From Phoronis australis (lineage: Eukaryota > Phoronida > Phoronidae), in NCBI GenBank assembly GCA_002633005.1, contig NMRA01000148.1, forward strand, positions 230,831 through 294,830: DNA of 64,000 nucleotides. The letters are read 5' to 3'. Position 1 is the stretch's first letter. The number at the start of each line of letters is the position of its first letter. Position numbers and translations under genes: made by a program. The notes under the pieces were generated by a model, which worked only from the letters and a program-made list of their open reading frames with translations, searched no databases and was not told the origin of the DNA. Of this stretch, positions 36,831-48,700 are shown one piece after another.

Positions 36831-39800
36831 GAGACTCACGGCTGATCTGATGCCTCTGAGTGCAATTTCACGGACACTACGCCCTGGGTGAATAGGCCTT
36901 TTATGATAAGGACCGGAGCCTTGTGCCTCACGTCTGACTTAGGCGCACACAGCGAGGCAAATTGTTCACTGACCTGCGAACTACTTACCTAATAAACCAG
37001 CGAAAGATGTGTTTTATTTATTTATTTATTTACATAAAAAGGTAGAACTTAGTAGTCGCTTGTATGGTGACATGTTGGAGTATATACTTTAATCCCAGTT
37101 CGCAACATTTGTGATCTCGCCTCATTTCAAGTTGTAGAGTTATTTATTTACCCGAGTTGAGCTGCCTGTACTGCTCGTTAACGTACTCTGAGAATTTGCT
37201 GCATCAACGTGTAAATTAGCTGCATACTTGAATTGAACACGAAATACGTGGCTCAAATTTTCTTTCCAGTGAACAGACGGGAAGCACCTAATTACCGAGT
37301 TACCCGATTGGAGTGATCGTCCTTACAGACTAGATCCGCAGCGTTTCTGAGTATGGTTCGAGCTCTATGGTTTTCACCTTTGCACAGTGAATGGATCCGG
37401 AACACCATTTTTCCCCTACAAACAAAACTTGACGTTTCGTTACCTATTGTATGGATTTTGGACGTGATTATAATCAGCTGTTGTCGGAAAAATTACTAAG
37501 GGCCACTTGACATCTGTCTCGAAAATTTCGTGATGACGGAGGTTTGTTTCTCATGTTGCGGAAAAAATACCCAGTATTTGGGATTCAAAAATGCTTCAGA
37601 AAATATCGAGAGTGGTCAGCCCTTCAGTCGCAGATTATCTCAATTCTAACTTGATTCAGTTGGAACTGCGATTCTCATGGTAGGGAAGATTTTTAGCCCA
37701 TTTCTGGTAGACAGTTTGGGCACATTTTTGATTTAGCAAAGAAAGGGGAGGTTAAATGCATTCATTTGCTGATTTGGGGATAGTTCTGATACAGAAAAAA
37801 AGACGTTTTTGCTCAGTTTCAACAACCCAGTTTGATTGCGAAAAGCACCATTTTCCGATGGCGTATTTAACACTCTGTCCTAAAAAAAGTTATCGAGATC
37901 TTTTTTATCAAAACTGAAGTTACTGACCTAAAAATACCAAAACTTGTCAGCAGTACCTCCACCCATCGTAATTTTGCTTTTACGCACTTCACTCAATCCA
38001 GAGCGGACAACAAGTTGTTTATAGAATAACGATTTGTCAGACAGTATATTTTTCAACCCCACTAAAAATCTTCGCTCTGAACGAGTACGAAATGAGAGTA
38101 GTTTTATTACAACAGGCCTTGAGTGGTTTCGGTAAAAGATATTTTGGATATCGAAAGTGGAAGGACTGGGCTGGTGGATGGTGGCTTCACCCACACTTTT
38201 TGCCAAAAACAACTTCATTTAGGCCAGTTACCGTTATCCGAATGATTTCTATGCTTGAGATGAACTGGCATACTATAGAAGAGAAAAATGTCTTCGGAAG
38301 AATGGTGTTTTTCAACACCAGAACTGGATGAAAGCGGTTCAGTAAAGCGGCCACCCTCTGCTTTCGCCACAAGAACTAACTTTTGTGATTCAAACAACCT
38401 ACTGTTGTGAAATTAGTCTGCACTGGCCCTTAGCTGGTCGTGAGTGTATAAGATTTCACCAGAGCCGGATGATCAATTTTTTGTATTTTCAGCTCTAGGT
38501 TTATGTATTTTAAAGAAATGTTTGACATTATGTAGTTTTTAATCGGTAAAAAGTTTGGTAAACACAAGTAACAACAAATTTTAACAATATGAATGGATTC
38601 TTGAAGCCAATGGCAAAATGAGCGCCGAACTGAAAATTCCCGCATTGTAACCCTACGAATTGAAACATTTACTGCTCTACAGGAGTCGGGTGAATTTTGT
38701 GACATTTTGTTCGAACATCAAAACTGTTAACTGTGTCAATGTTTACTTTTCGTAATTATCTCAAATGAGCACACATTCACTCGGTTTCAGAAGCAGGCAA
38801 GTGAATAGACGTGCTATTTATCAAAGCTCGCAATGACCAAAGTTTGTGGGGCAACAAAGAATCGTGTTTGCTGTTAGGGGCGTTCTTTTCACTCCTATCG
38901 CCGTCTCTATACTTTGTCGAGACGCGTAGCTCAAGAGTATTGTACATTTACCATAAAGGATCTCGAAATTAACAAAAAAGAGTACAAAACGAATTGATGG
39001 ATCGTCCAACCAGTTGTACTCACTAGTTCATTGAAAGGATATAATATCGCGTTTTTCGTGCTAGCCACAACGTCCCCCTCAGGCTCGCTAGTAGTCAGCG
39101 CGATGCATTTGCTATAACTGTGCGGCACTATTGAGCCACACTAACATTTCAATAAGCTGCTGTCCCATTTATATAATTCTGAATCCTAGTCCAAATATAC
39201 TAATTTTTCAAAATTAAGATCACCGAAGTCCACTGAACGGAAATTCAAAGTTTAGAGTGAATAATTAACCAGCCACAGCAAAAAGTATACAAAACAACAC
39301 CACTTGGACTCCTAAGACTTTTTGATTGACTAAGCCAAACATTTACTAACAAATATGTAAATGTAACGTTGAGATATCGAATTATATTTTTTAATGAGAG
39401 CATCGAACAAACTTTCCCTTAAATCCAGAGTACATACTAATTAATAAAAATACCAACCTCTGATCATGCAAGCACTAAAAATTTGTTTCAACAGCATGGG
39501 ACCTACTATTCCCCAACTGATGTTTTTAAATGTCTCTACACACAGACTCAAAACCAAAAACCATGTTAACAATGAGTGTTAGTCAAATTGGTGGACAATT
39601 TATTAGTATTGATAGCAAGATTTTTACAACAGAACAGCTACCTATTATCCATATCATCCATATGGAAGAGTATCCTGACAGCGGACTGACACCTAGCAGG
39701 CAGCGAAGAAAAACCAACTGCATTTCCAACAACAGTTAAATTTACAAGTCATGTAATAAGTTCCACTATGAACTGTAAAGCATGCATAGTATTTAATAAA

Positions 39801-40111
39801 AACATGAGAAAATTTGAATCCGATATCAGCAGGAAAATTGATCACAAAACTGGCTTAATACAGTTTTAACTTCACCATCAATGTCCCAAAACGAAAAATA
39901 AAATACAATAAAATCAACTCTTATTCGAAATGTATTAAAAAGGTTTACAACAAATAAAGTTTTCATTGCAATAAAACCAGAAAATATTTTTTCATCTATA
40001 AAGAAACAATTTTCAAATAAAATTTATCTGCCACAAAAAACGTTTGGCATCTCAATGCCACAACCAAAATAATAAATACTTAGACTTCACAAAGAGAACA
40101 GTAGTCTGTCT

Positions 40112-40310
40112 CACGAAAGTGACTGTAGTCCTAAGACAGAAATCTGGCATTACATTCCCACTTCACAAGTGATGAAAAAAAATGGCAAGTAATTAGGAGT
40201 TCATAACTTATGGAAATTATCTCAGTAACGGGCAATTCTCCGAGACTTTGTATTTTTGTGAGGAGCGTAAGACCAAATTTCCTTCTTAAGTCTTTAGCCA
40301 CTTTCATGAA
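40112..40310. mobile_element. MITE family B copy 2, opposite orientation
   Basis: Begins CACGAAAGTGACTGTAGTCC with AATCTGGCATTACATTCCC just inside, and ends CTTTAGCCACTTTCATGAA preceded by GAGGAGCGTAAGACC. This mirrors copy 1 at 32206-32470. Confidence 0.6.
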
Positions 40311-41317
40311 ACAGATTTCTGATACATCAATGGCACTACATACTACAAAATACCAAAAAAATTCTCTCGTTCCTTTCCGTCAGTCAGTGCATTTCACCAT
40401 TTTCAGTTTTTAATACATACATCGGCATAAAAGATAAAAATTATCACAGAAAAAGCCTTTGCAGGACTATTATGATGTAAAGCAACACAAAAAATGCCCG
40501 TCTTAGACCAAAATGATAGGCAATATAGGTCAGCTGTACATACATGTAAGCTGCTTAACTGAACAATTCAAACAGGATGGTAAACAATTGCAGAACATTT
40601 AAGAAAAACACCAAAAGTTGTTCACCTAGAGGGATACTAAAAGTTAAGGAACGTTTTGTCTGAAAGGTTGAGAAATAATTTTTACTATGAACTTTAATTA
40701 ATTAGCATTATTATTCAATGTGGCTATAAACCCACCCTCCATCACAAAAGCCAACTTTTGACTTTGCCAACTTATGTTGTAAAATCTTGGTCTCAGATGG
40801 AGACGATTTGATGGATAAGTACTGACATTTCATTTTTGCTGTAGACCAGACACTACTCAAACTAGCTTGTCACAGCATGGTCTCATTTGAACAGAGCATG
40901 GTCTCCAGGAATGACAAACTATCAATTTTGCAAACCCAGAAATCACTTCTCATATGACAGGGTTGCATTAAGAAGTCTAAATCAACAGTTTGTGGGTTTA
41001 AAGCCTTTTGAATGGAAGACACATTGTGCGGAATAAATGTGCTAAAAATTACTTTCATGGCTATACAGTTTCTTTTAGAACATACTTCTCATAGCCAAGA
41101 CTAAGTAAGGGAGTTCAACAGCCACTTACTCTATTGAGAAAGCCATTTAAACAAAGCTAAATACCAGTCAATAACCGAGAACAATAAAATTTCACCAAGT
41201 CCAGACAAAAATTTGCCAAAACTGACCTTTCATCATTTTTGAAGGGTGGCTAACATTGTTGTGAATGACCACAGCTTTTCAAAAGATTGCTATACAAGAC
41301 ATGAACATTGAAAACAA

Positions 41318-41323
41318 TTTATT
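41318..41323 (-). terminator. Candidate poly(A) signal of the LIAT1-like gene
   Basis: AATAAA on the minus strand, about 255 nt past the stop codon at 41579. It is a plausible 3' end, not demonstrated. Confidence 0.35.
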
Positions 41324-41578
41324 TTACAGATAAGTATATTTCATGGAAAAAAATGAGAAAAATAAAATTTCACTTGACCGCCACATTGTGCCCCAAATTG
41401 GTGAGATTTTATCATAGCTAGCAATTGATGACTGAGGGTAACACACTAGTGAGATAGGAACATTGCGCCACTTCCCTCCACAATTATTTCCCATACAGTG
41501 CAGTGAACACCACAAAAAATTTTAAAGAAAGTGTAAAAAAATGTATCACTAAGCACCAAATGAGCTTTCGGTGAACTT

Positions 41579-42853
41579 TCATGCCAGTATCAAATAATGA
41601 GCAGGCTGTTTAGTTGCATCAATATATCCTGGAGATACTTGAATCTCCTCCTCATGGTTCACGGAGCATTCCTGGGGTTTTCCACTATGGCAAGTGTTTT
41701 GTGCGCAACCAATATCTGGAAGTGAAACTGACCCAGATCCGCTGCTACTCTGAGCTTTCACTAGATATCGTTTACGACGATTAATCTTATAGCGCTGTAT
41801 TCTCTCTTCCTCCGCACGTTCATCGGTGAGCGTAAATTCCCATCGGAGGGTCTCATTGAACATATCCGGGAGAGTATTTTTTCTCCTCTCTGAGCCATCT
41901 TGAATCTTAACATCCTCCACGCTAATGTCAGAGTTGTAGTTCTTTTGACTACTTGATGATGGAGATTGTCTTAGCACCGGTTTGGACTTGGTGTTAGTTT
42001 TAACACTGGATTCTGATATGTCTGTTGTCTTTTTGACAGTTTTTGTAGCTTTGGGAGCATTTTTCACAGGAGCTTTATGTTTGCGGCTTTTAGAAAATGA
42101 GCTGTCAGATTCAGTACCTGCAGAAAATGGAAAATAAGGCACCGGTCATTCACACCATGCAGAATTAATCACGGAGAGGGCAAACAACTATTAATTGTTA
42201 ATTGGGGACAACTCAGGATGAAGCAGCAAACTTTTATCACGTTAGTGCAATTTTGATTAACAAAAGATTAGATACATTTGACATGACTCAGGCTAAAATG
42301 ATTAAAGGATATTTTTGCAGACAATCAAAAACAACTCAGTAGTCCATCTGTAAATTGGAGCACTAAATGTTTTCCAGTTCTAACTTTAACTAAAAGAAAT
42401 TTAGTCATTCTTTTAATTAATAAACAAAGTATAGTTTTATGGCAAGTTTGGCGACACTGACCCCCAGAGGCCTGAGGTACCACCTCCGTAAGAGTCGTAA
42501 GACATGTACTAGCGCTAGTGCTTAATTGTTCTACACAGGCCCACTGGTGCCTACGATTGGACTTGTACGGCCCGTTTTAACGATCAATTTCAGTCACCTA
42601 GCTCTTCGTCAATTATACACAAGTGCATAACCCCCCTCCCCTACACACCACATGTTGCATCCGAATTCGCAGCTGGTGCTGGTGGGCCACCATTTTCCCC
42701 AACGACTTGAAGATTATCTTCAGGACACGGCTGACTTTTCCGGTTTCCACCGCACAACATCCGTGCACTCTCGGAGTTTGAAGGTGTGCCTCCGTTTATA
42801 ACGCCTTGCTGGGTTACACGCGTCTTCTTTTTCTTCTTCGCAGGTTTTTTCAT
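41579..42853 (-). CDS. LIAT1: LIAT1-like protein (ligand of ATE1), 2 exons
   Basis: Exon 1 (42853-42649) begins MKKPAKKKKKTRVTQQ and ends in phase 1 at a GTGTGT donor. Exon 2 (42117-41579) follows a TTTTCTGCAG acceptor; the split codon makes Gly69, giving 247 aa. The only conserved block is at about residues 151-184: LPDMFNETLRWEFTL, then EEERIQRYKINRRKRYL, matching the LIAT1 core (a Leu-Arg-Trp segment followed by a basic helix). LIAT1 binds the arginyltransferase ATE1, and in mammals its Lys-rich N-terminal region governs nucleolar targeting; the Lys-rich start here fits that. The rest is Ser/Lys-rich and probably disordered. The donor GTGTGT is weak but is the only one in frame nearby. Exon 1 is also present in a second assembled copy at 43469-43673. 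Family call is good, function by homology only. Confidence 0.8.
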
Positions 42854-44204
42854 GGTTTTACGTCACTATCCATTCGGCAATTTGCAGCAATCCATTAAGG
42901 TAACTTTGATATTTTCTTAGTAAACAACAGGAATCACATTGCGGAAGGTCGGTTACCAACAACGCATTCCGCTTTGCGCACCTGTCGTCGCGCAGCTGTA
43001 CTATTTCGCCATCTAGCGGTTAAAGAATAAACTGACTAAACTTGACAGTATTTTTCGTGGAGAAATTTCATATCTTACTCGATGGTCAAGTTATTATTTT
43101 TTGTTGTTCCTTGTTAGCGAGTCGTACCATCCATGAGTCTATGAGCACATGGTCTTGCAAAATGGTGGTTTTAAGTATGCCTCTACCATTTCCAAGTAGA
43201 GTAGTAACATACTGACATACCTTGCCATGGTTCAATGATTTTGATTTTGTTAAAAATTGACACTGAGAAAGCTAGGGCCAGCTTGCACTTAATTCAGTGC
43301 CAGTATAACTATAAGCTATGTGTAGTTTTTCTACTGTCCTGAACTTAATCAACTGTGTAAATCAGTGGCTAATTGGGTATAAAGNTACGGCCCGTTTTAA
43401 CGATCAATTTCAGTCACCTAGCTCTTCGTCAATTATACACAAGTGCATAACCCCCCTCCCCTACACACCACATGTTGCATCCGAATTCGCAGCTGGTGCT
43501 GGTGGGCCACCATTTTCCCCAACGACTTGAAGATTATCTTCAGGACACGGCTGACTTTTCCGGTTTCCACCGCACAACATCCGTGCACTCTCGGAGTTTG
43601 AAGGTGTGCCTCCGTTTATAACGCCTTGCTGGGTTACACGCGTCTTCTTTTTCTTCTTCGCAGGTTTTTTCATGGTTTTACGTCACTATCCATTCGGCAA
43701 TTTGCAGCAATCCATTAAGGTAACTTTGATATTTTCTTAGTAAACAACAGGAATCACATTGCGGAAGGTCGGTTACCAACAACGCATTCCGCTTTGCGCA
43801 CCTGTCGTCGCGCAGCTGTACTATTTCGCCATCTAGCGGTTAAAGAATAAACTGACTAAACTTGACAGTATTTTTCGTGGAGAAATTTCGTATCTTACTC
43901 GATGGTCAAGTTATTATTTTTTGTTGTTCTTTGTTAGCGAGTCGTACCATCCATGAGTCTATGAGCACATGGTCTTGCAAAATGGCGGTTTTAAGTATGC
44001 CTCTACCATTTCCAAGTAGAGTAGTAACATACTGACATACCTTGCCATGGTTCAATGATTTTGATTTTGTTAAAAATTGACACTGAGAAAGCTAGGGCCA
44101 GCTTGCACTTCATTCAGTGCCAGTATAACTATAAGCTATGTGTATTTTTTCTACTGTCCTGAACTTAATCAACTGTGTAAATCAGTGGCTAATTGGGTAT
44201 AAAG
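42566..44204. repeat. 820 bp direct duplication joined by a single N (likely unmerged haplotype)
   Basis: 42566-43384 and 43386-44204 are almost identical, both running from TACGGCCCGTTTTAACG to AATTGGGTATAAAG. Only scattered single-base differences are visible (for example TTTCATATC/TTTCGTATC and AATGGTGGTT/AATGGCGGTT), and the coding part appears unchanged. The single N at 43385 marks the join. Confidence 0.9.
43469..43673 (-). pseudogene. Second copy of LIAT1-like exon 1, probably an assembly duplicate
   Basis: Identical in translation to exon 1 at 42649-42853 and lying upstream of it on the minus strand, within the 820 bp duplication. If real it would be an extra first exon with the same ATG. 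The N join and near identity make a haplotype artefact more likely. Confidence 0.7.
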
Positions 44205-44283
44205 GCAAATAACTGAGCCGCTCAGTTTTACGGTAAAACCACTGCAATAAATGAAATCGGGTCAAAATGATTCACTCCAGCTG

Positions 44284-44456
44284 AGCTGAGCACCAGTGCT
44301 GTAGTGGGGCGTAGGCGCATGTATGCGCAGCCAACCACCATTTGGCACTTGAACGTGGCGCCTACGCACCGTAAGTTCCGTTCAATGCTGAAGGTAATGT
44401 AGTGGGCTTTGGGCGCCAACTTGCCTCGTTTTACCACTACAGCACTGCTTAGCACG
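44284..44456. mobile_element. ~170 bp inverted-repeat element upstream of the LIAT1-like gene
   Basis: GCTGAGCACCAGTGCTGTAG at the left pairs with CTACAGCACTGCTTAGCAC at the right, and the subterminal GGCGTAGGCGCATG faces GGCGCCTACGCACC. Non-coding, MITE-like. Target duplication not resolved. Confidence 0.55.
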
Positions 44457-45694
44457 TGATCGACCGGACTGCGTTAAAAACTAAATCCTTGCAGGATAAT
44501 CATTGTTCGTTTGAAAAGGCGTTTGCTCGTTTTCACGGATACATCCTTAGCCTTTCGTACCTGGCTTGCACTTGATGGCCTCAGCATTAATGCTATAAAT
44601 TGTGTCTGAACTCAAAATGTCGAGTTTTTACACAAGTTTGTAGCTTAATCTCAGGGTCATCAAGTGCGACTTTGGACTAGGCACTCATCAACATAAACCA
44701 TAATATACTCTGGCAGAGAAAAGCAGACAATCAAGTTTGAAATACAGAGCTTCTAACGTTAGTTACTCTATCCTTGGCTGGTGAAAAAAGTGGGAAGAAT
44801 AGAAAACAACTAAATGTCGCGTTGCTGGTTCAGATTATAGCTTTCTCTGTTGATACCCTATCTACCGTATATCGTCAAATCATGCGGCTCCTTACTGATA
44901 GTCATCAGTTTCGTCTTCATATTAATATTTTCACTGTATTGAAAATGTCAACTGGATCGGAAAACATAACAACAATGGGCAATTTGTTCAAGAAATCATC
45001 TCGCGCTCATATTGCATTTAGTGTAAACAGAATGTTCACTTAATACATCTTTTGTTCGCACTTGGCTTGACACTGTTTGAAGATACGACGAAATGCAATC
45101 AAACATCGTGCTGCGATCTTTTTAGAAATAACAACACCTAACAATGACAGTTCTCCGTCAGCTACGCAGTGTTTTCACCGGATCAGTTTATTCAGACAGA
45201 CTGTCGTAGTTAACAACACAAGCTACGCGCAGATGGACGCGCATGTGGTAGTCGTAAGGGAACTCTGACAAGTAGCAGTGACGTTTATTGAATTCACTTC
45301 AGCGCGATTGGATTAGGTACAACTTAGTCTATTACTTTTGAGGCGGCGAAAGTGGATTTGAGATCGAGTGTCAATCAAGAACTTGAGGGCCTATAAAGAT
45401 CTTGCGTTGTAAAGCCACCTGTCGCTTTGTGCGTGATGTTGTCTTTAGTTTAACGGTTGGTGATGGTAGTTCGGGGGTGCCATGTCCATCGATGTTGCAG
45501 CGCAAACTGTGATCGTGGTTGTGGACAATCAATAAATCAATCACGAAAATGAATCGCATAAAGTTGATCGATGGTTTGACTTGCATCTTATAGTATTGTA
45601 TTGTTAAGCAATAATTACTGCTGTTTTATACGGAATGGCATGGACTTTGATAGCTTATCATAACGTTGCACTAACAGAGAAGACCACTAGGGCG

Positions 45695-45750
45695 ATGTCG
45701 AGCGATCATTCGATAACAAAATCACAGATGCCTCAAGCTATTCCATTAAG
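45695..45750 (+). CDS. Possible alternative first coding exon of the CNG channel gene
   Basis: An ATG at 45695 opens 56 nt (MSSDHSITKS, then QMPQAIPL) that end in AAG|GTAATT, a good donor, in phase 2. A pyrimidine-rich stretch ending AAATAG at 45959 inside the main first exon would act as acceptor and restore the same reading frame (..IPLR then RNTLPPLL). The intron would be about 209 nt. This is inference from splice signals and phase only. Confidence 0.35.
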
Positions 45751-45786
45751 GTAATTAATACACTGGTGATCTGACGTTTGAATGAC

Positions 45787-48700
45787 ATGGACGTGTACAT
45801 ACCCTGTCAGGTTGGCCCTTCGGAAGACAGCGAAGAAACAACACAATTTGAAATGTGTAACGAGAAAGGCAAAACTGATTCACTACCGGAAAAATGTATA
45901 AAGGGTAATTCAAATCTTCAACAAAACCCTGGCTTTTCTCACCCCATACCCGTAAATAGGAGGAATACTCTTCCGCCATTACTGTCATTGCCATCATCAA
46001 AGACTGTTGAAGATGCAAGAAATATTTCTGCGCCTAATGTGAAAAAGCAAGAGCCAGCCATGGAAGTAAGCGCAGACGACCCTCGCAACGAAAACGGTAA
46101 GATTGCGTCATCTGACACTGTCGACACCAACGGTGATGGTTGCACCATTGTCAGCACGAAAAATTGGTGTGAGAAACGTACATCTTTGATATCGACGTCA
46201 TCAAATGGAAGAGTGTCAAGTTTGAGCACTAGATCGAAAGGACTCCGTCAGTGGAGGAAGTTGAAAAATACCGTAAATGTTGCCAACATTGTACGAAAAC
46301 AGGAACGCCAAGATTCATTCCTGGCAAAGTTTTCTACGAGACAGACAACGGATAAAAATTCGGAAAAATCCGAGGCGCAGAGTAGCGATGATGAGGTGGA
46401 TGAGGAAAAAGGAGTTAAGAAACAACGCAGTTGGTGCAGTTTAAAACATTACGTAATAAACGGAGAGAGTAATTTCATGTTTTACTGGCTTGGCATAATC
46501 ACATTAGCAGTGCTGTATAATTCGTGGACGATTATCGCGCGTGAAGCGTTTCCACAAATTCAACAGAACATTGACTATGTCTGGTTCCTCTTGGATTATA
46601 TAATGGACGGGATATACCTAGTTGATATAATTGTTCAAATTCGAACAGGATATCTGGAGCAGGGAATATTAGTGTACGACTGGAAGAAACTTGCAAGATA
46701 TTATACTATGTCGCGATATTTTGCTATGGATTTATTTTGTTTAATGCCATTGGACATTCTGCAGTTCTGGATAGGAATACATCCAATAGTAAGACTTCCT
46801 CGTCTAGTAAAGGTTTACAGGGCATTTCAATTTCTATATTTAATCGAATCAAGAGCGTCTTTTCCGAACCTCGTGCGCGTTTTAAACTTAATACATATTC
46901 TGTTTTTCGCATGCCACTGGTTTGCGGCGTTCTTTTTCATGATTTCGAAGTCTCAAGACTTTCTCGGCGATTGGACGTATACGCCATCCCTGAACAATAC
47001 AGTTACCCGGATGTACCTACATTCGTTATACTGGGCTACACTGACATTGACCGCAATTGGAGACCTTCCACCACCAGAAACAAACGAGCAGTAAGTGTAC
47101 TTTCTAGGCACCGCTGCAAGTAACTGCGACCCCAAGAACCATAGCAACAGTAAAGTTGCCCAATTTATGGAAGCTATTAGTTAATAATCATTGCCGAAAT
47201 CAGTTTATCAAAAATTGTGAAAACAAAAATATGAAGTAACGAAAAATGGGAAAAGCACTTCACATGGTTAACGGCAGACTATTCTTGATTTCGCCAACCA
47301 CAAGGACTTCAAATGGGCCGAGCAAGTGTATTTCAAAGGGCCATAGTGGGTATTTGACGTATAAAGTGCTTCATAATCCTGAAAACCCCATATTATGTAG
47401 ACAGAAAGAATGAAAATGAAAACGAAAGAAAATAAGTAGATTAACATTATATTTCACAAAAAGTAAATAAGAATGAGATTTTGACATTATTTCATTGACA
47501 ATACAGTTTGTATTGTACAGCTCTCATCATTGGAGTATATGGTGATATACTGGAAGCATTTGACATACCCTGAATAATACGCTTACAAGGAAGTCACACA
47601 TTTCTAAAGATATGCGGAAATTTGCACCGTTCGTCCTTCTGAGCGGCTTTTACCAGGATCAAAGAGAGCGCGGCGCCGGAATCAGGTACAATTGTGATGA
47701 CCGCGGAGCCAGATGCGAGCAAGACCCATAAACTGTATTAAACATCTCTGAGTGTACATAATGGCGAATTTTCAAAATGCATTAACCACTAATTTTCGTT
47801 AAAAACGAACACCACGGCGATATTCAGCTGGAAAAAAAAACAACCAAGTACGGTTTTCGATTTTTAAGAATTGATGAACTAATAATCTAAAAACTACAAC
47901 CATTGGCTACGCGATTGAAGATAAACTACCGCGCGTATTGATATACTCGGTGGATATGCAAACGTCGATCAGAGTTAACAATATCACTTGGATTCATTTT
48001 TTTAATATTCTTTCAATCTCGTGTAACCAGATTTTTGACAAGGAAACAGTTGTACTTAACTTGTGCCCACTTTTCATTTTTTATTACTGACAAAGAGCTT
48101 GAATAGTTATATAGTCAGTGCCACCGAAATTGTCCAGAGATTCCAAATCTTCACTTCTAGTTATCACCATATTTGCACTTTTTGTATATATTTTATGATT
48201 TGAGTTCTAATTAAGATTAAACTTTAATGACACGTGAAATGTTTAGTGTACCTGTAATGTGGAAAATTTAGGGATGGGCTCACAATGAACTTAACTAATT
48301 AAGTTTCGCAGGCGATCAAAATCTACCACTGTTTTGGTACTTCAAGTTTAAAACTTAGATAAAAAGTTACCAACCCATTCCCGGTAAGAAAAAAACAAGT
48401 GGGCAGAAGCATTAAAAATTAAATAAAGAAAACCAATATGAAACATATCGTTCCTTTGGGAAGTGGCCCTTTGTGAAGATAAACACAAGTTAACCTTTTA
48501 GTCATTTTGTAATATTTATAATGTACCGAGTTAAAACTACTCTCCAGAGTTGCAGGCTGTAACTCTGCAAATGTCAGAGGAAACCAAATTGGAGGTACTA
48601 ACAACAACCATTGTTGAGACAGTAATGATGCTAGCTATTATCTTTCCACTTCATTAGCTCAGATCTACATCAGTACAAAGGGCGTGCTGAATAGGCATCG

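Larger units (their letters stand above)
34758..41310. other. No gene recognised between SARM1 and the LIAT1-like gene
   Basis: Short chance frames only. It contains the duplicated and gapped segment at 35891-36830 and a family B element at 40112-40310. Confidence 0.5.

Noticed and set aside
38092-38331. 79-aa plus-strand open frame and overlapping minus frames
   Set aside because: No domain, no splice or codon pattern to support it, and several frames overlap equally.
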